Assembly (NCBI GenBank): GCA_030522415.1
Contig: CM060109.1
Location: forward strand, 33,796,892-33,860,891
Length of the DNA: 64,000 nucleotides
Direction: 5' to 3'
Source: Channallabes apus
Taxonomy: Eukaryota > Chordata > Actinopteri > Siluriformes > Clariidae
How positions within the stretch are numbered: position 1 is the first letter of the stretch; each line of letters opens with the position of its first letter. Positions 29,921 to 42,000 of this stretch are shown here, one piece after another. The notes below the pieces were generated by a model that was given only the letters and a program-made list of their open reading frames with translations, was not told the DNA's origin and did no database searches. The position numbers and the translations under genes were made by a program.

Positions 29921-31628
29921 TATTAAATAAATAAATAAATACACAATGTCCCTGCTGAAGTCAGGAGAATAAAAAAATATTATTCTGCTTTTAATGCTGA
30001 AATAAAATTTATGTAAAACAGGTGATCAAAATATAAGCAGTGTCCAAATCAAACTGAGACTTTCAAAGAAATTTCTTGTGAATTAAAGTGGAAAAACCAA
30101 TTGACATTTACAGAAGACTTCAATCACACTATGATAAGACTCTTAAAAGTAAGTAAAAAGACGCAGTAAAACATTTGAATGGTGCAAACGTTTTAAAGAA
30201 GGCCATATGTCTGTGAGCGGCAGTCATTCCCATGAACAATCAGAAAGTGAATCCCTGGAAAGCGACAAATAACTTGTCGCCAACTTGAGGAAGAGTCGCA
30301 TCTGTTTGTGCGAACTGTACACAATCATTCATAAATGCAAACTTAAAGAGTGAATATGAATTAATTTTCCCAGTCAGAAGATAGTCATGGTTATTTCCCT
30401 ATTACTTAAATACATTTTCACATCATTGTAGAATAGATCACCTGCCAGTACTTTAAATGTCATGAATTGTTCCCATTTACAGATGCCAACAAACATATTC
30501 ATCATTATAAAAGGAAGGAAGACAGACATTACCTTTGCATCAAGCCTTTGAATGTAGGACCAAAGATACTCAATGTTTGCTCCAAATGGGTGGACATGGA
30601 GAAAGGTTGAAATGACTCCTGCACAAACAGAGAGAGTGGAAGGCTCAATATCGTTATGGCCACATTTGCAACTAACTGACAGGCTGGTAATAAAAGCAGC
30701 CTGCACAATCATAAAACTCCTCATCAGAACAGAACCAGCAGTCACTCCCCTTCTCCCCCCAACACCACCTCCCCCAGTTTAGTTGATTACTTCAGAGAGG
30801 TCCTCCAAAGGTAACGCAGTGAAGCAGAGGCAGAGAATATAGTGCCTTGCCTGGAGGGTCCCAGGCCAATATTTATTTCCTTGATTTATATAGCGTAACA
30901 CTGCCAATTACAGAGGAACCTAATTCAATTCCCGTCACAAGCCTTATTTTCACAGAGGCTCACTCTTGAGTGTGGATGGGAGGGGTGGGCTCGATCATCA
31001 AGTCTGCTCTGATTTTAAAATGAGGAGAGTAGCTGTGTACGAGCAACTTTGTCACCTTCATGCTGAGTTGCAGTCTTCTGCTCCAGCATAGATAAAATGT
31101 GTTTCTGTATCAAGAAAAGCAAATCAAATGGCAAGCCTCTAATATAAAGTATGCATATTATCAATGCTTTTTAGAGGAGCAAACCAAGGCTTCCTCTCCA
31201 GAATTAACACTCCAGTGCTGCTGACTGATGATTTAAGCCGGTAAATTTAAGCAATTTTGTGTTTCAGTATTGATCTGTTATGCCCCTTCTTCTGGAATAA
31301 GCTGAGCTGCTTTGCCGTTCTGGCTCAAGGACCCTCGGTTATTTGTTCAACCCTAGTTTTTGAATAGTGTTTTCTCACTGATAGCAGGGCAATATGGTGT
31401 GTGTGTGTGTGTGTGTTTGAGTGTGTATGCATGCGTGCACATGCATGTGTGTGCAGAATTAATGTGGTATGTGTAGGTCAGAACCAGTGGCATGCCTATC
31501 AGACAAATGAGTAGCTCCCATGAGTATTTTCAACCTTGGTGCTCTTCAGGATCTTCATTAAAAAGCATAGAAGATAGACAGGAAGCTGTGACAACATCTC
31601 CTAACAAATAGTATGTATATACAGTACT

Positions 31629-31668
<40 letters not shown>

Positions 31669-34600
31669 TTACTCACTCTCTCATCCTACTACATGCTTTT
31701 AGATGTTAGAGTAAGAATAACACAGTGTGTTCCAGGCCATTCAGCATTCTTCCCAGTCCTACCACCAGACAAACCTGAGATATCTTACCAAGTAACAGAG
31801 CTTCCTTTTCAGATCTTACAGGACCTCGAGTCAGCCCGTCATTGTTCTTCTCTCGATTTTGATAGATTGCTGCAGTGCCATTTACTCCCTGTCCACACAA
31901 ACACACATGAAAATAAGATGTAATGTGAGTAAGAGGCAAATCTCAGTGAATGATGGGGCAGAAGCCACATACATGCTGACCAATCTGTACTAAACAAGCG
32001 TTTGGCTCCTCTTTCAGAGAAATCAATGATTATTGACATTTACCCCATGCTTCTTGCAGAGCCTGCTAAAGATGGCAGGCCATAAGTCAAATAAATGATA
32101 AAGTAATTCACGGATCAGGGTATCACACACAATTTGCTTTTTAGATGCTGTTTGAGAAGCGCTTACAAATAATGGCAACACTACTGTACTGTAAGTTGTG
32201 TACATCTATTTTAAATCTAAGGCACATTTCCATTCAGTAACAGCAAAAATGCCATGTATATGCACATTATACAGTACATATATTCAGGCCTTAAACTTGT
32301 ATGTTGTTTTGTAAAGGTATTGCCTTACAATAAAATTCACATTTCTTACATTATTCCTTCCGACACAGGCTGATATATTTTTCAGAGCATTAGAGTCCTT
32401 GAGAGAAGATTAGGCTGCTCTTAAGCTGCTCTGTTATGCAAACTATGGTGGGGAGCCACTTCCTACAGTTGCCCATCTGCTCCATTGGTTCACAGTATTC
32501 TATAGATAGAACACCATAAAAACCAAATATATACTGTAGCATGAAAGGATGTGAGATGTAAGTAATCCAGACATTGCCTCTGAGAAGGAATGATTCTTAC
32601 ACCCTAAACCTAATTATTTATAACAGACATGTCCTGATGGAAAAGCTGTCAGTCACCACTGGTGCATTAATAGCGACAGAAAAAATAGCTGTGCTTGTAC
32701 ATTTAAAATAAGCTACAATCTTTGGAGAGATTAGGCAATATGGAAGAGAAACATGCACAGAAACACAAGTATTCTTTCTTCTCCTTTTTTTGCATTACTA
32801 CAAACAGCATGTGGCCAGAGATGCTACTTTCTGAGGTATACCTTGTAGAGGATAAGATTTAAAACTTGAGGAACATAAAAACCTTGTCCATATTTCAACA
32901 TTTATATCAACATTTCCAGTATGCAGTATTTTAGTTACAGCACTGACTCTTCTTTACCTTTTCGGGGTTATCACCGGTGTGGTTCGGCCCTTCCACTGTG
33001 TTGTTGTCTGCACTGTTCATAAGCTGTCAGGAGAAAACAATGTTTTGAAATGTTATAGCTATACAGTAAATAATTCCACTTATACTAATCAATTAATAAA
33101 TAAATAATTATAAATAATTATACTAATATTATAGAGTTGAGATGTTGCTTCATAGTCGGTGTATCAGTATATTTACTAATACCAAAAAGTATCTCAACCA
33201 AGTGGTAGAGATGGATAATCATGGTCATGTTCAACACTTTTTTTCTCAACATGATATACTGCAGTGACTTAAAATGTGCTCTTCCGAATGGTTGAGCTGA
33301 AAGTTAAAGCCTGTGTGACACATTTTCATAGCAAGTACAGTACATAGCTGAGTAAATGTTAAATATTTAATCCCTTTTCAGTGAAGATCCTTTTTACAGT
33401 TAAGCACATACTGTACATGTTCAGCAGACCACCGCTGATTGTGCCAAACCCAAAGTTTCTTCTGAACATTAAATTCTTATATGTTATTGAGTTTAAATCA
33501 TGTCTGTCAATCAATCCTTTTAAGGTTTTGGTTAGGTACAGTGTAAACCACAATCTCCACAGGACCTCTGCTTTATTGATGTTCCCATTATCCCAGTCAA
33601 ATAACATTCATGCCAACCAATGTCTGCAGTTAGGAAAATTGAGTAAACAAGCATGGATTCTATTCTGTCCTCTAAGGCCAACCACGGTGCTAGCAAAAAT
33701 GAAAGGATATCATGTTGCACGGTTCAGCAGTGAATAAGAAATAACATTTGGATCGTCTTTCAGGGGCACTTTGTCAGTGAAACAAATGTACTAAATGCAC
33801 TTAGAGTTTGGTGTCTTTATAGGCAGCACATTTTCCCTCATACGTTGGCCACAGAGCAAAAAAAGGGTTAAGCTGAAAGAATGGGATGTGCACGTGTAAC
33901 ATAGACAGTACCAGAATCAGGTTCAGCAGATGTCAAAATCTTAAAAAGAAAAAAAAAGAAGAAAAAAAAAACGGCCTCTAAGATGTGTCCTGCCTTCGAG
34001 GCATTAATGTCACTGTGGCTACAGAATGGCTGTGTGTAGTCACTTGTGGGACTCCCACTTTGAAACATCTCCCAATAGAATTTTGTTCCAAATATGGGTA
34101 ACATCAGGACAAAAGATTTAGGAATTATGTAGGGCTCCTTAGTAAATTATCCACATTGAAAAGAGATGTCCAATTAAACAGTTAATATTGTTTCGAATAA
34201 TTCGATGCAGGTACCAAAAATATGCTTTAAGGCAGAGGTTCCAACACACAAGGGGTTAATGTACAAATGGGGAGCTTAATGTTTGTTTTATCCATTTATT
34301 AAGCAAATTACAAAACGCATTAAAAAAAATCACAAAAACGCTCTATAACTACAAAGATGAAGGCTATATTTAGTGCATGCTATTTTAAGCATTTTTCATT
34401 ATGCTGACACGCTGCACTTGCATAGGAGCTGAGCAATGAAAATGGACAATTTTCTACTTCCGTCTACCCTGGCAAGTTCCTTAAACGCATCGAGTGACGC
34501 TGACTCAGTGGAACACCAGAAGTCAAGACAACAAACATGAAATTCTGCTGAAACATTTATCAAATATGGATTTACTAACATGATCAGAAACAATGAGGAG

Positions 34601-37600
34601 AAACGCTGGAAAATAATAATGCCCATTTATGCAAAAACATTTAAGCAAGACAAACAGCTGAATAATAATAGCTGAGGCAATAAGGGGTTAAACTAGACTG
34701 TTTGTGTTACTTACCTTCTCCCTCAGGCTGAAGATCTCCCCCTCTAGGTAGCGCTGCTCGTCTCGTGCCTGCTCCAGCTCCAGTTCCTTTCCCTTCAACT
34801 CATCTTGGAGCCTCAGTAGTTGCTGTGGAGACAGACAGCATTGTGAAGAATAAATGATAGCAGACGCAAACAAAGTACTTCCCTGTGCAGGTGAAGATTG
34901 CTTATAAAAGAGATCAACAACAAGGATCTCAATCTGGTGCAGCAAAATTAAGCACTGTACTGCTATGTGGTAGAAAAATGCTTTTATACACTGAACCAGA
35001 CTGATGTGTAACTGCGGATATGATATCTGAGTCAGCCACTAATAAACAGGCTAACAATATTAATACGTATTCTGCAGATTTATGTCTCAGCTTATATTAT
35101 GTTACTAATGCCCTATGGATTTATGACTTATGACTTAATCTGTTAACTCCTAATACCCCTATCTCACCTATGCGGTTTCGCGTGGTGGCCGTTAGTACGG
35201 TTCATCATGATTCACTGTGAGTTTTGGCTCTGTGATTAGGTGTCCATCTTTCCACGCCTCAGTCCTCGCATGGTAAAACCGTATAGGTGAGATAGGGGTA
35301 TAACAGCAAGAATAACAGAGGGGGGCAGGTAATCGGGGGTGGGGTTTGTAGGACGACTTTCACACACACAATAACGGATCGGGAATGACTGCTGTCTGTC
35401 TCACGGATTACATAAATTGTCTGAATAACGGATTACATTTTTTAAAAAATAACTAAATAACTGAGTACTTACATTTACATAAGTAAATGGTGGACCTAAC
35501 ACGTTAGATTACTGATTACATCAAAAAAGTAATCCAAATACTCTAATGCTTTACATTGTAACACATTACACCCACCACTGGGGCTAGCTCAGTGGTTAAG
35601 GCATTGGAATACAGTATGGTTCGGAACCCCAAGTTGCCACTGTTGGGCCCTTGAGCAAGGCCCTCAACTGCTCAGATGTATAATGGGATTTAAAAATATA
35701 TAAGTCGCTCTGGATAAGGGCATCTGCTAAATGTAAACTTTGTAGTCATATTTTAATCTTGCTCTTACAGTCAAAGTTAAGGATGCAGTTTGACAGTAAA
35801 TTACCAGATCTTTTTATTCAAAGACATCCAGAAATCAAAACTGATCTTCATATTGTGAAATTCTAGTTTCTGTGACATATAATATAAATGATAGTTTTTG
35901 CATCAAAATGCAAGAATTTTATTTACTGTATCTATGCAGAATAAAAACAATATTAACCACTATCAGGTTATGTTATTGAGCGCTAAGTAAAAATTAGCAC
36001 AATTTTAGCACAGTTAACACAAAGACAAATGCATCGGCTTCATGTTTTTTAGTGAATGAGTTACATGAGCGTGTTGCATTTATTTTTGTGTAAAGAGGCC
36101 GGAGAGTACTACTGAAGCATGAGTTATTTGGAGTGTCTGGCATCTCCCAGTGCTCTTGCTACCAGGTAAACCTAACACGTTGTGAAAAGAGGTCAAACAT
36201 GTCCCACAATATCAGAGTGAAATGGAGCTGTGTTTGTAGTGCGCATGTGTGCCTGTGTCTTATACAGAGTACATAAGAAGAAGAATGGAGAGCTAGTGTT
36301 ATTCTCTCTAGACCTGTCAGAACTGCTTTGATTATATGCATGTGTGTGTGTGAGACAGTGAGTGGTGGAGGCGAGAATGTGCTACCTGCTGCATGCTGTG
36401 CATGGATTGCTGCAGGAAGTTGAGCTGGTGCTCTTGACTGTGCTCCTCTTCGGGGTGCTGCATTTTTCCCTGCTCCTTTTTCAGCAGTTCCACCTCATTC
36501 CTGTAGGCATCCAGCTGCCAGCGCAGACTGTCATTCTCTTCTCGCAGGCCGTAAGAGTGCACAGCCAGAGCTGCAGCAAAAAAGGAGGAAGGAAAAAGAC
36601 TGCTGTTAGAAGAATACAGAATATGCAAAACGGTATAAGCTTGTGCTTTGTAATGATTTTAGAAAGTAAAAGAAAATGTTAACTAATAACATTTTAACTA
36701 ATTTTTGTATAACAACCTGTCTCGATATATGTTTTGTAATAATGCTAATATCATCCTTTATATATCTCTTTTCAAATACTGTTACATTCATACTGTATGT
36801 GTCCTAAAAAGGTATCATGGCAAGTTGACAATTTCTTTTTTCAACATCAGCCATCTGTTTTCTGAATTGCTGTCAGTGGTGCTGTTATCACATTCTTGGC
36901 TTCAGGATAGGACTTTTCTTGAAGGTACTCTGAGACAATTGTTGTAAAATGCATTAGCTGCTTAAAAAATACTGCCTTAAGCTGAGATATTGAAAACAGT
37001 CATTTAGTAAAAATACTATTTGTGGTTGGACAGTTCATGATATACAGTATGGCTAAGCGCTGAATCTTCAGACAGCTGAGGTGTGCAGAAACAGTCCTGC
37101 TTAATCTAGCGGTGTAAAGGAAAATATCTGGATGGTCAAACCATCACAAATAAATAAATAGCCAAATTGTTTCCTAAAGATTAAACACCAGTCAGCCATC
37201 AAACTGGTGACAGTATAATGGACACCCATGCCTGCGTGCACCGAAGGCTAGACTGTCCAGTCTGACCCTGCAGAAAAGCAAGACACGATACAATGGCACC
37301 AGAACACCCAGTGCACCACAGCTTGCCAGGCAAGGAGCACTGAGTCGGCTTCCAACTTCTCAGATCCTGGTCTGATCGAGCACCCATAGGATGTGCCAGA
37401 CGAACAAGTCAGATCACACCCTGGCCACACCCTGCAACCTACAGCATCCAAAGGTTCTAGTGCTAGACATCACAGCACAAGCCCAGAGGCACTGCCAAGC
37501 CACATGGCGAGGGACCAGAGGTGACCAGGCAGCACAAGGAGAACCCAAACCCTAGGTGATTTCAACGGTGATGTTCATAATATTATGGCTGAAGATCACT

Positions 37601-39001
37601 AATGTGATCTAGTGTTTTGCAAATCATGAAGCATGAATCACTCAAGAAAATTTTTTACACAATTTTAATTACCATCTGAAGAACACAGTTTATACCTGAG
37701 TTATCCATTCGAGCCTTCTTACAGGGGTTTTCCTCCAAGTCTTCATCTGACATCTCCATTTCTTCCTCTCTTCGGATTCCCATGATCTCCTCACTGTGAG
37801 CATTTCTTAGCTCCTAAAATGCCAAAATCATGAACACACCCATTCATCCACCCACACAAACACACAAACCAAACGTACACAATAGGAGAGATACAGGGAG
37901 TAAGAGAGATACATAAAAACACAATATGTGGCATCCATACTGTTACAGGTTCTTTGATAGAAAATTAATATTATATATTTCATATTTTTCTCTTCTGTTT
38001 CTTGTAGAGAAAACCCTCCTGTTCATTTACATGCGCCATCAATGCAGCTGCACATGTTTATGGTAGCAAAATAGTAAGATTTTCTCAATAGTAGTATCTC
38101 TGTCTTTAGTTCCGAATATAGGCTCTTATTGCAGCTCAACTTTGTGATAAAATGATAGACAGTTGCTGACTGATCAAGTCCAACACAGCCTGCTGAGAGA
38201 GCTGAGGCTCTGCCATCACACAGCTGTGTGTGATAGCAAAAGCTTGGATGCTTCATTTGTCGGGGACTGAAAAGTGTAAAAAATCACATTATACAAACTT
38301 CCAGGCTCACTGATCCCCTGATAGTCATTATAGGGATCAGCAGTGAGATGGTTTAATGCCAGCAGTGTGAAATCTTGCAGATCAGACACAATAAATATCC
38401 TTGGAGCTGTTGTGCTGAAGGTAAAGGGAGCACAAACCGGGTTCTCTATACTGTATGTCTGCACTGGTATAGTCCCACATTGCTTGTTCCTTTATCTTGT
38501 TGTTGTTTTTTTAACTATGATAAATGGACACTTTCATGATCTACAGTTATTTTGTTGCTGCTATGTTTTATTACAAAATGGGAACTAAGAAAATACATCT
38601 TCTAGTATGACATACAATTTTGCTTAAACATGTGCTGACTGTACTGGCCAAGATTTCACAACGGTGACATCAAATCAGATTTTGGCCTATCACTGCAACA
38701 AAGTCACCTTCACAAAGTCAGCACTTTACCTCTGTTCAAACTGAGTAACTAAATATGACGTTTCTTTTTAAATTCTGAACTTAGGAATATAAATTAATTA
38801 ATATAAATAGTGTACTTCGTTTTAGACCATACATGGTTTTTTTATCCTTCACTGAAAAACTACATCCCTTTCATTCATTCATTCATTCATCTTCTATACC
38901 GCTTTATCCTGTATTTAGGGTCGCGGGGACCTGGAGCCTATCCCAGGAGACTCTGGGCACGAGGCAGGGTACACCCTGGACAGCGTGCCAATCCATCGCA
39001 G

Positions 39002-39076
<75 letters not shown>

Positions 39077-42000
39077 ATTCACACAACTACATCCCTATAA
39101 CTTTTTTTAAAAATTTCATTTTAAATATGTAATTTGTTAATATAGTACCTCGGTGTATAAGCAAAAAAATGTATATCAATAAAGAATAAGGACTTGTTAT
39201 TTATGGGTTTGTCAAAATAATGACTCTAGCTACAAAGTTCAAAGCGTGATCAAAGTCCTAGAGTGTAACACCAATATACTTTTCATACTTTAATCTAAAG
39301 TTAATGCAGATTTAATCAGTAATGAATAATTAATCCTAGAATATAATTAATGCCTATCATTTTAACCCTAGAAGTATCTGTTGCCATGGCAACTTAAGAG
39401 CTACGTGACTTTCTTCCTATTATGCACAGACTGTGCTGCAGAGTGAGAGACCAGAATCAGAAATGAAGGAAGGTTTATTTGTGTGACCACATAAGCCATA
39501 AAGACCCACAAGTCACATTAGCAGCTGGAGCACCAATGTAGCATGTGGAGTCACTATGACAAGAAGATAGGAGACATACCAACCTCGCACTGCTTTCGCC
39601 AAATGTCTATGTTCTTGCGTTGTGCTTTTGAGAAATGGTCCCATGCCTTTTGCCGGGTGGCAGCGCTGAATACGGCCGTAATCTGCTCAACTTTGGTGGA
39701 TAAGGAAGTCAGACAAGACAAGCCATTTATGTAGAGCCTCTGCCAGCTAGAGCTACACACCAGAAACCTTCCCAGTGAGGTTGCTGATAGTGTCTGCTCT
39801 ATTGTACTTACATCTTATGACTTGCTGATTCAAATCCTTAAGGACTGAGGAAGGCAACAGGATACAATGGTAAGAATATAATCACATGTCTAGTCTTTTT
39901 GGTTGTAATGAATTTGGTCAAAGTTATGAAGGAGCTTCATTTAAAATTATGATATATTATGATTTCAATATGCACCATATGGGTTTCAAATTAGCTTTGA
40001 ATGTAACAAAGAATGAAATTTTACCTTTTGTAAAATGTTGCCTTTTGATCTGACTAAATTTACATACTTTATTTGAGATATTTTTATGATTAGTGTTGCT
40101 TGTTTAAACAGGCCCATGCACAGGTTTAAGTTTAAATGCCGAGGTACAGTGTATGCCAGTGGTTCCTAATTCTTCCTAATTCGAGTCCCTCTGCTTGGAT
40201 GTTTCATGTACTCAAATTGAAATAGGTGTTTAAGAGCAGGGGAACAATGGAGACAAGTACATTGTGATGTAGGCATTGGTTAAGTGCCACAAAGCTCTTT
40301 GAAAGATGAGCCATCCTATATGACAGGGATGGAGCTGATCCAAACTGAGTCACAAGTTTCATGATCATACTCCAGGGCAGCATTTCTGCTATGTGAGCCA
40401 AAAAAATTAAATAAAAATTATTACATGTACCAACCAACAATGTGAGAAGGGCATGGGTATAAGATCGATTTGTTGTCTCTCTGTGCATGTGCCTGTGTAA
40501 CAAACATTACAATATTCAATGCCATTTCATACTACTGTGTTATGACATTATACTAAAATACAATATTTATCAACTTGTTTAACTGTGTTCAAACTGGCAT
40601 GTAGCTGTACCTATAGACAAGTCAAATTCCAAACATATTCCAGTCCATCATTACACACCCAATAAGAGTGATGATGTTATTGCTAGAATCTGATTTTGGC
40701 CTACCTGTAAGTTAAGTTGAACAGCTCCATCCCTGAAATCACAGGCTCCTCCCACTGAGACTGTACTTACCCTGGGCCATTATGTGGGCTATGGTTAGTA
40801 TCCCCTTTGGGGCTTGGTCTGATCTTATTATAAAATAAATATACTTTTTTGTGTGTGCATGTTCGCATACATATACTGTATGTTTTCCTCCCTATACCTG
40901 GCATGCTGACATAGTAAATAAGGCTTATAAGAAGAAAATTTTATGTTATTACATTTTTGTCAATGATGCTAGATGAAGCCATTTACAAAGGTTCATCTGG
41001 AAAACTGAGTCAGAAAGCCCACTGATCTGATCAAAGACTGAGCCAGCTTAAGAATCACACATAAGCTTGGACAGAACAAAGGATGTACTGTTGTCATGGA
41101 AACACTACATGACCATCTCTACGTAAGCAGTGTGTAGAAGACCTGTGAGTCTTACATTGGGTGAGAATGGTAAGCAGTGAGTTCTTGAAATGTTCTTTGG
41201 CTTGTTCCATCTCCTCTTCATGCTGGGCCTTCTCGTTCATCAGGCGCCGCACGTGGCTGTTGGCTGACTGGATCATAGAGTAGAAGTGATTGGCAGTGCG
41301 CCGGTTCACCTCACCCCTTTCTATCCATGTGAACAGTACTGCTATCACATCACTGAATTTGCCATCATCTGAGGGAAAAGTGAGAGATATCATCTTTAAT
41401 TTAAATTCTGACATTGCATCTTAGTACAAATAGTTTTTTATGATATACATGAAATATATGATTGTGTATAAATTATTTGACCTATCTTAATGTTTTAATG
41501 AAAGCTTTAATCTGGCACATGCATCATTTCATACTTCAGTGTCTCACTGAAAAAGACTAAAAAAGACTTTCACATTTCATTTATGCAGTACGCTACTATG
41601 TATTGAATTTTTACAGCAACTTTGTAATAGTCATTTGTGAATCTACAGTAAACAGTCACCCAGTGTACAATCTAAGAGCTTTTGAGCAATTTTCTATGTA
41701 CTTTTGTTTAACTATATTTTATACAGCAGGTGTGTTTCCGATAACAGCATGCAAAGTGCACACAAAAGAGCTAATACTGTGTCATTAAGCAGAATCGCTC
41801 AAAAAAATTCAGGCACTGGAAAATGGAGACACATTTTTCTTCTTTTTCTCAGCCTTTGTGTGGAACAAGGTCACTGTGGTGTGCACACAGACCCACATTT
41901 CCCTCTCAAAATCTCCCTATAAATCTCTCCCGCTCCCTCTCCCAACCTTTTCCCACTCCCTCGCAAATCCCCTTTTCCCTCTCCCAGGCTTAACAATACA

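Larger units (their letters stand above)
27836..30532 (-). other. ENOX1: ENOX1 intron 13
   Basis: Almost filled by a Tc1 relic (28119-29876), the SINE inside it (29100-29456), an (AT)n run and a mariner-like relic (30040-30330). 27836-28118 shows no feature. Confidence 0.8.
34823..36385 (-). other. ENOX1: ENOX1 intron 9
   Basis: Holds a TAA-flanked MITE (35154-35300), a dispersed repeat edge (35330-35579) and a SINE (35580-35745). Confidence 0.8.
37814..39583 (-). other. ENOX1: ENOX1 intron 7
   Basis: Holds a SINE 3' fragment (38868-39003), an adjoining (CA)n run and a perfect X-box palindrome (39381-39394). Confidence 0.8.

Noticed and set aside
33381..33737. 118-codon ORF in ENOX1 intron 10
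   Set aside because: No domain, no splice context, AT-rich codon use and antisense overlaps; consistent with chance.
36362..36682. 106-codon plus-strand ORF
   Set aside because: It is the antisense of ENOX1 coding exon 9, which has strong family similarity and splice sites on the other strand.
38868..39075. CRISPR-like or tandem array at the ATTC and CA repeats
   Set aside because: The units are a SINE tail and a dinucleotide microsatellite with no spacers.
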